From: Flavobacterium tructae
Lineage (GTDB): Bacteria; Bacteroidota; Bacteroidia; Flavobacteriales; Flavobacteriaceae
NCBI RefSeq assembly: GCF_002217475.1
Contig: NZ_MUHH01000042.1
Coordinates: 29,943-93,942, forward strand
Length of the DNA: 64,000 bases
Direction: 5' to 3'
In this document: piece by piece, positions 26,127-34,539 of the stretch
Layout of the letters: each line of letters opens with the position of its first letter
Position numbering within the stretch: position 1 is the stretch's first letter
The notes under the pieces: generated by a model
Told to the model about the DNA's origin: nothing
The model's database searches: none
The model's input: the letters and a program-made list of their open reading frames with translations, nothing else
Made by a program: the position numbers and the translations under genes

Positions 26127-27386
26127 TTACGAAACGTCAACAGTAGTACGTTCAGCGATTTCTTTATAAGTTCCGTTTACTAATTTTTCACGAATGGCTT
26201 CAAAAGCAGTTAACGTTTCATCAATATCAGCCAATGTATGAGAAGCTGTTGGAATCATTCTTAACAAAATAATCCCTTTTGGAATTACCGGATATACCAC
26301 GATAGAAAGGAAAATACCATAATTTTCTCTTAAATCGTTTACCATTACCATTGCTTCAGGAATACTTCCTTCCAGATAAACCGGAGTAATACAAGTATTC
26401 GTATCTCCAATATTAAATCCTTTTTCTCTTAAACCATTTTGTAATGCATTTACATTCTCCCAAAGTTTGTCTTTAATTTCAGATGAATTACGCAACAACT
26501 CCAAACGTTTTAATGAACCAATTGTCTGGATCATTGGCAATGCTTTAGCAAACATTTGTGAACGTAAGTTATATTTTAAGTAATCAATTACGGTTTTATC
26601 TGCTGCTACAAAAGCTCCGATATTAGCCATAGATTTTGCAAAAGTAGAGAAATAAACATCAATTTCATCCTGAACTCCCTGCTCCTCACCCGCTCCGGCT
26701 CCTGTTTTACCAAGTGTACCAAAACCATGCGCATCATCCACTAACAAACGGAAATTGTATTTTTGTTTCATAGCAACAATTTCTTTCAATTTTCCTTGTT
26801 GTCCACGCATTCCAAAAACACCTTCGGTAATGAATAAAATACCTCCACCCGTTTCCTGAGCCATTTTTGTAGCACGCTGAAGATTTTTCTCCATACTTTC
26901 AAGATCATTGTGCTTGTAAGTAAAACGTTTTCCCATGTGTAAACGAACACCATCAATAATACAAGCGTGCGAATCTACATCGTATACAATAATATCATTT
27001 TTAGTAACTAAAGCATCTATGATCGAAACCATCCCCTGATATCCGAAGTTCAATAAGTAAGCCGATTCTTTCATTACAAAAGAAGCCAATTCATTTTCTA
27101 ATTGCTCATGATAAGTAGTGTGTCCTGACATCATACGAGCTCCCATAGGATATGCTGCTCCATATTGAGCTGCTGCATCAGTATCTGCCTTACGAACCTC
27201 AGGATGATTAGCCAAACCTAAATAATCATTTAAACTCCAGTTTAGAATATTTTTTCCGTGAAATGTCATTCTAGGACCCAACTCTCCTTCTAACTTTGGG
27301 AAAACATAATAACCTTCTGCCTGAGAAGCCCATTTTCCTAATGGTCCTTTATTGTCCTGAATTCTTTCGAATAAATCTTTTACCAT
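26127..27386 (-). CDS. PLP-dependent alpha-oxoamine synthase (SPT/KBL-like)
   Basis: The 419-residue protein joins an amino acid to an acyl-CoA with loss of CO2. Family marks are LNWSLNDYLGLANHPEVR (about 50-67), a Gly-rich MSGHTTYHEQLE, VDDAHGFGTLG for cofactor contact and STFAKSMANIGAF with the PLP-binding Lys. The N-terminus GPLGKWASQAEGYYVFPKLE is the version seen in Bacteroidota serine palmitoyltransferase and the related cysteate acyltransferase of sulfonolipid synthesis. The sequence alone does not separate these two from glycine C-acetyltransferase. A sphingolipid or sulfonolipid role is most likely. A minus-strand TATTTTTG box lies at 27426-27433. Confidence 0.85.
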   Translation of the reverse strand: MVKDLFERIQDNKGPLGKWASQAEGYYVFPKLEGELGPRMTFHGKNILNWSLNDYLGLANHPEVRKADTDAAAQYGAAYPMGARMMSGHTTYHEQLENELASFVMKESAYLLNFGYQGMVSIIDALVTKNDIIVYDVDSHACIIDGVRLHMGKRFTYKHNDLESMEKNLQRATKMAQETGGGILFITEGVFGMRGQQGKLKEIVAMKQKYNFRLLVDDAHGFGTLGKTGAGAGEEQGVQDEIDVYFSTFAKSMANIGAFVAADKTVIDYLKYNLRSQMFAKALPMIQTIGSLKRLELLRNSSEIKDKLWENVNALQNGLREKGFNIGDTNTCITPVYLEGSIPEAMVMVNDLRENYGIFLSIVVYPVIPKGIILLRMIPTASHTLADIDETLTAFEAIREKLVNGTYKEIAERTTVDVS

Positions 27387-27425
27387 AATATATTGTGTAG
27401 TAATATTTTTATTTTATACAGGGTG

Positions 27426-27433
27426 CAAAAATA
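27426..27433 (-). promoter_or_regulatory. -7 promoter box of the SPT-like gene
   Basis: The minus strand reads TATTTTTG, matching TANNTTTG, 40 bases upstream of the ATG at 27386. Confidence 0.45.
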
Positions 27434-27671
27434 AATATTTATTCTGTGCTATCATAATAATTTAAAAATGATTCTGACCAAAATTGTTCTTTGATAAAAT
27501 TTCACCACAAAACCATTAATTAAACACTACTTTTCTTAACAAAAAATAGTACATCTTCAAAAAACTGCAATTTATACCAGTTATAAATATAACCAAAAAT
27601 ACCTCAATCATTTTATTTTTATTAATTTTAAAGGGCATTTAAAAAAATGAATTACAAATACTAAAACCAAA

Positions 27672-28457
27672 ATGATGGCTTTAAGCACTTCAAAAGATCT
27701 AAAACTCGCTGTTCTTATTGATGCCGACAATGTACCTTACAGCAATGTAAAAGGAATGATGGAAGAAATTGCGAAGTTTGGAACCCCTACCACTAAACGC
27801 ATTTATGCCGACTGGACAAAACCAAACTCAAATGGCTGGAAAGGGGTTTTACTGGAACACGCCATTACCCCCATTCAGCAATACAGCTATACCATTGGAA
27901 AAAATTCTTCTGATTCTGCCCTTATAATTGATGCAATGGATTTACTGTATTCCGGAAAACTGGACGGTTTTTGCATTGTTTCCAGCGACAGCGATTTTAC
28001 ACGTCTTGCCATTCGATTACGAGAATCCGGTATGAAAGTAATTGGTATTGGAGAAAAGAAAACCCCCAATTCTTTTATTGTGGCCTGTGACAGATTTATA
28101 TACATCGAAGTTCTGGACGGCGCTATTCAGAAGAAGAAACCCAAAGTTACGACTACAACCGACACTAAAAAACCGGTCGAAAAACCGGCTGAAAAAGCAC
28201 TGCATAAAATTGACAAACAAACCATTGACCTTATCGAGGCTACCATTGAAGATATTGAAGACGACGATGGCTGGGCATTTTTAGGAGATGTTGGAAATCT
28301 TATTGTAAAGAAAAAACCAGAATTTGACCCTAGAAATTATGGCTTTTCTAAACTTACTCCAATGCTAAAATCACTGACCGATATTCTTGAAATCGACGAA
28401 AGAGAATCGGACAAAAAAGGAATTAAGCACGTTTATGTACGCCTGCGATTCAATTGA
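27672..28457 (+). CDS. NYN (PIN-like) nuclease-type protein with OST-HTH/LOTUS domain
   Basis: The 261-residue protein has an N-terminal NYN domain (about 8-150). Acidic residues sit where the PIN-like fold binds metal: LIDADNV (15-21), DSALIIDAMDLLYS near 80 and VSSDSDFTRLA near 102. A Lys/Thr/Pro-rich linker (150-180) leads to a C-terminal OST-HTH (LOTUS) module (about 185-261) with GWAFLGDVGN and FDPRNYGFSKLTPML. This pairing is the LabA/limkain-b1 arrangement, expected to act on RNA. The start has two ATG codons in a row (27672 and 27675). The next gene begins 33 bases downstream. Confidence 0.88.
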   Translation: MMALSTSKDLKLAVLIDADNVPYSNVKGMMEEIAKFGTPTTKRIYADWTKPNSNGWKGVLLEHAITPIQQYSYTIGKNSSDSALIIDAMDLLYSGKLDGFCIVSSDSDFTRLAIRLRESGMKVIGIGEKKTPNSFIVACDRFIYIEVLDGAIQKKKPKVTTTTDTKKPVEKPAEKALHKIDKQTIDLIEATIEDIEDDDGWAFLGDVGNLIVKKKPEFDPRNYGFSKLTPMLKSLTDILEIDERESDKKGIKHVYVRLRFN

Positions 28458-28490
28458 TTATAAATTATTACTCTTTAAATACTTGCAAAC

Positions 28491-30002
28491 ATGAGAAAAA
28501 AATTCTTCATCTATGGATTCTTATTGTTTCTAATTGTTTTAGCAATTTATCTTTACACGAAACGAGGTTTTTTACTGGTAATTATTCTACCTATATTATT
28601 AGTGGTAGGTATTTACAACGCTACTCAAAAAAAACACGCGATTTTAAGAAACTTTCCGGTTTTGGGCTATTTCAGATATTTATTTGAAATGATTGCTCCC
28701 GAAATCCAACAGTATTTTATTGAACGATCAACCGATGGGAAACCATTCTCCAGAAACCAGCGCTCTATGGTTTATCAAAGGGCTAAAAACATCGATTCAA
28801 ATACGCCTTTCGGAACGCAGCAAAATCTGAATCATGACAGTTACGAAGGAATAAAACACTCCATCTTTCCCGCAAAAGTTAACGAGGAATTACCTCGTGT
28901 ATTGGTGGGCGGAAAAGACTGTAAACAACCTTATCTGGCCTCGTTATTTAATGTTTCGGCAATGAGTTTCGGTTCGCTAAGTGAAAATGCCGTTCGTGCC
29001 ATAAATATTGGTGCCCAAAAAGGAAATTTCTATCAGAATACCGGAGAAGGTGGTTTAACTGAATTTCATCTTGCGGGTGGTGGCGATATCACCTGGCAAA
29101 TTGGCACCGGGTATTTTGGCTGCAGAGATACTGAAGGCAACTTCAGTCCTGAAAAGTTCTCCGAAAAAGCCAATCTTCCTAATGTAAAAATGATCGAAAT
29201 TAAGCTTTCACAAGGAGCAAAACCAGGGCATGGCGGTGTACTTCCGGCGAGAAAAAATACCGAACAAATTGCTAAAATCAGAGGAGTTGAACCTCACACC
29301 ACCATTCTTTCTCCTCCGGGACATCATGCCTTTTCAGACACCAAAGGTCTTATCCGTTTTGTAGCACAATTACGTGAACTGTCCAACGGAAAACCTATTG
29401 GATTTAAATTATGTATCGGAAATACTGCCGAATTTGAAGCCATTTGCCACGAAATGATTACCGAAAATATTTTCCCTGACTTTATTACTGTTGATGGTGC
29501 TGAGGGAGGTACGGGAGCTGCTCCTTTAGAGTTTGCCGATGGCGTAGGAATGCCGTTTGAACCTGCACTAATATTTGTAAACAAAACGCTAGTTGGCTTA
29601 AACATTCGCGATAAAATTCGCATTATTGGAAGCGGGAAAATCATTTCCGGCTATTCCATTCTCCATGCAATAGCTTTGGGTGCCGATATGTGCAATAGCG
29701 CACGTGGTTTCATGTTTTCATTAGGCTGTATTCAAGCCTTGCGTTGTCACAATAACGAATGCCCGACCGGAGTAGCCACTCAAAACAAAATGCTCATGAA
29801 AGGCTTGGTGGTAACCGATAAATCCGATCGCGTGTATCATTTTCATAAAAACACCTTACATTCTGCCAACGAGCTTTTAGCAGCAGCAGGTAAAAAAAGT
29901 TTTAGCGAAGTCGATATTAATATTTTCATGCGGGGTGATGAATTTGGCAATTTATCTGACAACTATTTCCCGGACAACTTAACAAATGTAACAAAACATT
30001 AA
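28491..30002 (+). CDS. Membrane-anchored FMN-binding glutamate synthase-like protein
   Basis: The 503-residue protein has two N-terminal membrane helices (about 5-20 and 27-45). A glutamate-synthase alpha-subunit central/FMN barrel (about 110-480) follows. GAKPGHGGVLPARK and DGAEGGTGAAP are FMN and 2-oxoglutarate site motifs. CIQALRCHNNECPTG gives CX5CX4C, the 3Fe-4S site of GltB. It lacks the N-terminal glutaminase domain and the C-terminal GXGXG domain, so it cannot be a normal GltB. Stand-alone proteins of this kind are widespread and of uncertain substrate. It probably shares a transcript with the NYN gene. Confidence 0.88.
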   Translation: MRKKFFIYGFLLFLIVLAIYLYTKRGFLLVIILPILLVVGIYNATQKKHAILRNFPVLGYFRYLFEMIAPEIQQYFIERSTDGKPFSRNQRSMVYQRAKNIDSNTPFGTQQNLNHDSYEGIKHSIFPAKVNEELPRVLVGGKDCKQPYLASLFNVSAMSFGSLSENAVRAINIGAQKGNFYQNTGEGGLTEFHLAGGGDITWQIGTGYFGCRDTEGNFSPEKFSEKANLPNVKMIEIKLSQGAKPGHGGVLPARKNTEQIAKIRGVEPHTTILSPPGHHAFSDTKGLIRFVAQLRELSNGKPIGFKLCIGNTAEFEAICHEMITENIFPDFITVDGAEGGTGAAPLEFADGVGMPFEPALIFVNKTLVGLNIRDKIRIIGSGKIISGYSILHAIALGADMCNSARGFMFSLGCIQALRCHNNECPTGVATQNKMLMKGLVVTDKSDRVYHFHKNTLHSANELLAAAGKKSFSEVDINIFMRGDEFGNLSDNYFPDNLTNVTKH

Positions 30003-30044
30003 AAAAATACTTATAAAACAAAAACCAATACATAGCTTTTTTAT

Positions 30045-30052
30045 TACATTTG
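30045..30052 (+). promoter_or_regulatory. -7 promoter box of the 30122 gene
   Basis: TACATTTG matches TANNTTTG; the expected start point gives a leader of about 63 bases before the ATG at 30122. Confidence 0.45.
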
Positions 30053-30121
30053 TATAGATGTTAACTTATTTAACCACTAAGATAAATCGTTAATCCTTTA
30101 ACCAACTAAACAAATTAATCA

Positions 30122-30595
30122 ATGCTATTAACACCCAAAGGCTATCGCATAGAAATGCTTGATCACCATCAAAAAGAAAATCTGGCAAATGATTTTATTC
30201 ACGGATTTAAAAATGTTTCGGAATACATCAATGGTGTTTGCTACGAAACCGTTGCCTATGTTCAGTATTTACTACATCCCACAAAAATTTCACTCCGCGA
30301 AATGGAAACCATTACAGGTAAACACTGGGTGGAGAAATTCACTACACAGAGAGAGTGGACAGGCGAAACAATTCCCGCAGGAACTGCTATTGGCTTTTAT
30401 CGTATCAATTCAAGCGGTTTCTTTCATTTTGCATTAGGAGCCGGAGGAACTCAAATTCGTGCCGTTAACGGATTAACACTTGGAGCAAGCTGGACATTTG
30501 AAGTCAATCTTCCATCTGTTCTTGGACCAAGAAACGAAGATGGTACCTACAACTATGACAATAGCAAAATCAGAGTTTATCTAATGTACCTCTAA
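30122..30595 (+). CDS. Unrecognised protein with a Cys...His arrangement (157 aa)
   Basis: The protein has 157 residues with no signal peptide. An N-terminal helical part (about 10-50) holds GVCYETVAYVQYLLH, followed by a basic region (KHWVEKFTTQREW) and a C-terminal beta-rich part with GFFHFALGAGGTQIRAVNG. A cysteine at the start of a helix (near 40) and a His before a strand (near 102) are the layout of papain-like or NlpC-like cysteine hydrolases. The usual surrounding motifs are missing, so this is only a suggestion. It is monocistronic, with its own promoter, and sits alone between unrelated genes. Confidence 0.65.
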   Translation: MLLTPKGYRIEMLDHHQKENLANDFIHGFKNVSEYINGVCYETVAYVQYLLHPTKISLREMETITGKHWVEKFTTQREWTGETIPAGTAIGFYRINSSGFFHFALGAGGTQIRAVNGLTLGASWTFEVNLPSVLGPRNEDGTYNYDNSKIRVYLMYL

Positions 30596-30646
30596 AAACA
30601 AAAGCTTATAATTATAAAGAAATAAAAGCCCTATCCAATATAGTTA

Positions 30647-31051
30647 TTATTTTAACAAATTCGGAAGGGCTTCTTTATTTATAACCTCTTTTGCCAAAAC
30701 CGTATTGTCATCAGCCAAAAAGTAAGCATCGAACCTTACTCCTTCTTCGATCAATTCCTGAGGAATTTTATTCTCTTTTATCATTTTTTTCAACAAAACC
30801 GGAAATGACGAAACAGCTGCCAATTTATTCGATTCATTTTCTTTTAAATTGGTTTCAAACCTCAATTCAATTTTATCATCTTCAAGATAACCTCTTGCCG
30901 TAGTAAGTGTTATGTTTTCTTCATGAAAACTCTTGGCTGTACTCTTATTATAGGTAACGACATATTCCTGGAGTTTTTGCTTTGTATTTTTACAACTCAC
31001 CAAAGACATTACTAAGGCCGCGGCAAATAAGGTTTGTATTATTTTCTTCAT
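30647..31051 (-). CDS. Predicted lipoprotein (134 aa), unknown function
   Basis: The product starts MKKIIQTLFAAALVMSLVSC, a lipoprotein signal with Cys20. A soluble domain with mixed helix and strand follows (KSFHEENITLTTARGYLED and after). A late LLKKMIKENKIPQELIEEGV helix and DAYFLADDNTVLAKEVI close the domain. No family was recognised. It is convergent with the 30122 gene; only a weak AAGCCCT/AGGGCTT hairpin was found there. Confidence 0.7.
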   Translation of the reverse strand: MKKIIQTLFAAALVMSLVSCKNTKQKLQEYVVTYNKSTAKSFHEENITLTTARGYLEDDKIELRFETNLKENESNKLAAVSSFPVLLKKMIKENKIPQELIEEGVRFDAYFLADDNTVLAKEVINKEALPNLLK

Positions 31052-31200
31052 CCTGTTTTTTTATTTTTTTTTATAAATCATTAAGCTCTAAAAGCATCTC
31101 AAGATAATAATAATCTCTCTAATTTCTAAAACTGAAAGAAAACAACCCTCTTTAAACTTTTCGATTGTATCAAACGCTTACTATTTTACCACCTAATTCC

Positions 31201-31208
31201 TATCTTTG
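31201..31208 (+). promoter_or_regulatory. -7 promoter box of the DUF2809-RdgB gene
   Basis: TATCTTTG, an exact TANNTTTG match 16 bases before the ATG at 31225. No comparable box precedes the internal ATG at 31603, in keeping with transcription from the upstream start only. Confidence 0.5.
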
Positions 31209-31224
31209 TTTCACTTAAAATGCC

Positions 31225-32181
31225 ATGTTAAAATTGAAAAAGCCAAGAATCTACTACCTATTTGCATTTCTTTGTGTGATTTGCTGTGGAATTCTCTCCA
31301 GAAAAATTACAGTCCTTCCACTCTATTTTGGAGATGCGCTGTATGCCGTCATGATCTATATATTAGTCAGAATCTTATTTTTTAACCAAAAAACCTCCAT
31401 TACTGCGATAATTTCATTGACCATTTGCTACGGAATAGAATTTCTTCAGCTTTATCAGGCAGATTGGATGATTACGCTTAGGAAAACTCTTTTTGGCAGA
31501 TATGTTCTGGGACAAGGCTTTTTATGGAGCGATCTTCTTGCCTATACATTGGGAATTACAACTGCTTTTATCATCGAAAAAATTATATTAAATATACCAC
31601 CTATGAAAATCGTATTCGCATCAAACAACAAAAATAAAATCCAGGAGATTCAAAGTATTCTTCCTGAAAACATAAAAATAGTAAGTCTCGAAGAAATTGG
31701 CTGTTTTGAAGACATAGAAGAAACAGCAGACACCATTGAAGGAAATGCCATTTTGAAAGCCAATTATGTAACGGAAAAATACGGATACGATTGTTTTGCT
31801 GACGATTCAGGCTTAGAAGTGACTGCTTTAAATGGTGAACCAGGAGTATATTCAGCCCGATATGCAGGCAAGCAACGCAATGACGATGACAATATGAATA
31901 AACTTTTAGACGCCTTAAAAGACCAACCAGACCGCAGCGCCCAGTTCAAGACCGTTATTACTTTAAACTTAAAAGGAGAACAGCATTTATTTACCGGAAT
32001 TGTAAAAGGAAGTATCACTTTGGAAAAAACAGGAGATCAGGGTTTTGGCTACGATCCGATTTTTCAGCCTGAAAACTATACTAAAACATTTGCTGAATTA
32101 CCCCGAGAAGTAAAAAATACCATAGGCCATCGCGGAAAAGCAACTCAGCAACTAATTGATTTTCTGAATTCAACCAAATAA
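31225..32181 (+). CDS. rdgB: In-frame fusion: DUF2809 membrane domain + RdgB/HAM1 pyrophosphatase
   Basis: One 318-residue frame covers two proteins that are usually separate. Residues 1-125 are a four-helix DUF2809-type membrane protein (GDALYAVMIYILVRI, CYGIEFLQLYQADWM). Residues 127-318, starting with an internal Met (ATG at 31603), are a full-length XTP/dITP pyrophosphatase. It has FASNNKNKIQEI, FADDSGLEV, GVYSARYAG, GFGYDPIF and GHRGKA, which together remove dITP, XTP and dUTP-like bases from the nucleotide pool. If the fusion is real, a house-cleaning enzyme is tethered to the inner membrane. A 6-A homopolymer at 31577-31582 leaves room for a sequencing error: one A fewer would place a TAA 13 bases upstream of the RdgB ATG. 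Confidence 0.85.
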   Translation: MLKLKKPRIYYLFAFLCVICCGILSRKITVLPLYFGDALYAVMIYILVRILFFNQKTSITAIISLTICYGIEFLQLYQADWMITLRKTLFGRYVLGQGFLWSDLLAYTLGITTAFIIEKIILNIPPMKIVFASNNKNKIQEIQSILPENIKIVSLEEIGCFEDIEETADTIEGNAILKANYVTEKYGYDCFADDSGLEVTALNGEPGVYSARYAGKQRNDDDNMNKLLDALKDQPDRSAQFKTVITLNLKGEQHLFTGIVKGSITLEKTGDQGFGYDPIFQPENYTKTFAELPREVKNTIGHRGKATQQLIDFLNSTK

Positions 32182-32356
32182 TTGTTTAAAATACAACATT
32201 TTAGAGTACAAAATTGATATTTCGTGACGTTTTTTTTTAGAGAATTCTTCATTTTTCGATAAAAATGATTTTACACTAAACATAACTTTTTGATAATCAA
32301 ATCATAACAAATACATAATTCTTAAAAGAGCATTAGTTTATCTGAATAATTAACAG

Positions 32357-32364
32357 TAATTTTG
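32357..32364 (+). promoter_or_regulatory. -7 promoter box of the DEAD-box helicase
   Basis: TAATTTTG, matching TANNTTTG, 21 bases upstream of the chosen ATG at 32386. An in-frame TTG at 32362 lies inside this box and is therefore not the start. Confidence 0.55.
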
Positions 32365-32385
32365 CACCCTATTTTAAATACACAT

Positions 32386-34287
32386 ATGAATAAATTTGAA
32401 CAATTAGGATTGAATGAATCGTTACTGAAGGCGATTTTAGATCTAGGATTTGAAAATCCGTCAGAGGTACAGGAAAAGGCGATTCCCCTATTATTGGAAA
32501 AAGACACAGATATGGTTGCGTTGGCTCAGACAGGGACAGGGAAAACGGCAGCTTTCGGTTTTCCGCTAATTCAAAAAATTGATGCTGACAACAGAAATAC
32601 ACAGGCATTAGTTTTATCGCCAACACGAGAACTTTGTTTACAGATTACCAACGAACTTAAAAACTACGCAAAATACGAGAAAGGTATTAATGTTGTAGCA
32701 GTTTACGGCGGGGCTAGTATTACAGAGCAAGCAAGAGAAATAAAAAGAGGAGCACAAATTATTGTGGCTACTCCGGGAAGAATGCAAGACATGATTAACA
32801 GAGGATTGGTTAACATTAAAAACATAGATTACTGTGTGCTTGATGAGGCTGACGAAATGTTAAACATGGGATTTTATGACGATATCTGCTCTATTTTATC
32901 AGATACTCCGGACGAAAAAAGTACATGGTTGTTCTCTGCAACAATGCCGCAAGAGGTTGCCAGAATTGCAAAACAATTCATGAGCGAACCATTAGAAATC
33001 ACAGTTGGAACTAAAAATTCAGGTTCTGCAACGGTTTCTCACGAATTTTACTTAGTAAATGCACGTGACCGTTACGAAGCCTTAAAACGTTTAGCCGATG
33101 CTAACCCGGACATTTTCTCTGTGGTTTTCTGTCGTACTAAAAGAGATACTCAGGCTGTAGCCGAAAAATTAATTGAAGATGGATATAGCGCTGCTGCGTT
33201 GCACGGAGATTTATCTCAGGCACAACGTGACGGGGTAATGAAATCGTTCCGTGGAAGACAAATTCAGATGCTTGTTGCTACTGACGTTGCTGCACGTGGA
33301 ATTGATGTTGATAACGTAACACACGTTGTAAACTACCAATTACCTGATGAAATCGAAACGTACAACCACCGTTCAGGTCGTACCGGTAGAGCAGGAAAAT
33401 TAGGAACTTCTATTGTAATTGTTACAAAAAGTGAGTTGCGTAAAATTTCTTCTATCGAAAGAATCATCAAACAAAAATTCGAAGAAAAACCAATTCCATC
33501 CGGAATCGAAATCTGCGAAATTCAATTGTTACACTTAGCAAACAAAATTAAAGATACTGAAGTTGATCACGAAATTGACAACTACTTACCAGCAATCAAC
33601 AATGTTCTTGAAGGTTTATCTAAAGAAGAATTGATTAAGAAAATGGTATCGGTAGAATTTAACCGTTTCATCGCTTATTACAAAAAGAACAGAGATATTT
33701 CAACTCAATCAGGTGAAAGACGCGAAAGAAACGATTCTGAACCAAGAGAATTCAACAACAACGGAGCAGTTCGTTATTTTGTAAACATCGGCTCAAGAGA
33801 CAACTTCGACTGGATGTCACTTAAAGATTACCTGAAAGAAACATTAGACTTAGGTCGTGATGACGTTTTCAAAGTAGACGTAAAAGAAGGTTTCTCTTTC
33901 TTCAACACTGATCCTGAGCATACAGAAAAAGTAATGGAAGTATTAAACAACGTACAATTAGAAGGACGTCGTATTAATGTTGAAATTTCTAAAAATGACG
34001 GTGGCGGAAGACGTGACCATAACAATCGTGGTGGCGGAAGAAATTCCGGATCAAGAAGAGAAGGAAACTTTGCTCCAAGACGTGAAGGTTCAAGTGGCGG
34101 ATTCAGAAGCGACAGAAACTCTGCTCCAAGAGAAGGTGGTTTCAGAAGTGAAAGAGGTTCTTCACCAAGAAGAGAAGGTGGTTTCAGAAGCTCAGCTCCA
34201 AGAAGCGAAGGAAGTTCAGACAGAGCTCCAAGACGTTCTGAGAGCTTTGGTGATTCTTCAAGACCAAGAAGACCAAGAAGAGATTAA
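32386..34287 (+). CDS. DEAD-box RNA helicase with Arg/Ser/Gly-rich tail
   Basis: The 633-residue protein remodels RNA, for example in cold adaptation or ribosome assembly. Q-motif residues precede AQTGTGKT (47-54), then PTRELCLQI, the DEAD box in VLDEADEML, SATMPQEVARIA, and the C-terminal helicase half with VVFCRTKRD, RGIDVDNVTHVVNY and HRSGRTGRAGK. A DbpA/CsdA-type RNA-binding domain (about 455-525) follows. The last 85 residues are repeats of GGFRS, APRRE and RRPRRD, a disordered RNA-binding tail. A 14-bp hairpin with a long T run ends the transcript. Confidence 0.95.
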   Translation: MNKFEQLGLNESLLKAILDLGFENPSEVQEKAIPLLLEKDTDMVALAQTGTGKTAAFGFPLIQKIDADNRNTQALVLSPTRELCLQITNELKNYAKYEKGINVVAVYGGASITEQAREIKRGAQIIVATPGRMQDMINRGLVNIKNIDYCVLDEADEMLNMGFYDDICSILSDTPDEKSTWLFSATMPQEVARIAKQFMSEPLEITVGTKNSGSATVSHEFYLVNARDRYEALKRLADANPDIFSVVFCRTKRDTQAVAEKLIEDGYSAAALHGDLSQAQRDGVMKSFRGRQIQMLVATDVAARGIDVDNVTHVVNYQLPDEIETYNHRSGRTGRAGKLGTSIVIVTKSELRKISSIERIIKQKFEEKPIPSGIEICEIQLLHLANKIKDTEVDHEIDNYLPAINNVLEGLSKEELIKKMVSVEFNRFIAYYKKNRDISTQSGERRERNDSEPREFNNNGAVRYFVNIGSRDNFDWMSLKDYLKETLDLGRDDVFKVDVKEGFSFFNTDPEHTEKVMEVLNNVQLEGRRINVEISKNDGGGRRDHNNRGGGRNSGSRREGNFAPRREGSSGGFRSDRNSAPREGGFRSERGSSPRREGGFRSSAPRSEGSSDRAPRRSESFGDSSRPRRPRRD

Positions 34288-34309
34288 TACTTTAATATCT
34301 TAAAATACA

Positions 34310-34353
34310 AAATCCCAAATTCCGAACATAATTGGAATTTGGGATTTTTTTTT
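34310..34353 (+). terminator. Terminator of the DEAD-box helicase
   Basis: AAATCCCAAATTCC (34310-34323) is exactly complementary to 34334-34347, with a 10-base loop and a long T run. Confidence 0.9.
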
Positions 34354-34539
34354 TATTCAAATCTCCCCCTCTACAAATGAGTTTTGTCATCCCTAACAAT
34401 GTAATTCAAACTTCCTTCTCACTTTTTATTTAAATACTAAAAGCTACACTGTTGCCTTTGTTAATTTTCTTATAATTATATTCGAAGACTGCAAAATATT
34501 TAATCGTGATTTACTACTTTTAGAACTTTAAATCAGGAT

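Noticed and set aside
30626..30672. Terminator between the 30122 and 30647 genes
   Set aside because: The stem is only 7 bp (AAGCCCT/AGGGCTT) with a 33-base loop, and one arm lies in the coding region, so it was not listed as a feature.
32362..32385. TTG start for the DEAD-box helicase
   Set aside because: It overlaps the TAATTTTG promoter box; the ATG at 32386 gives the usual MNKFEQLGL start.
33977..34303. 108-codon frame inside the helicase tail
   Set aside because: It is the shifted reading of the repetitive Arg/Ser/Gly-coding DNA, with low complexity in Glu and Val.
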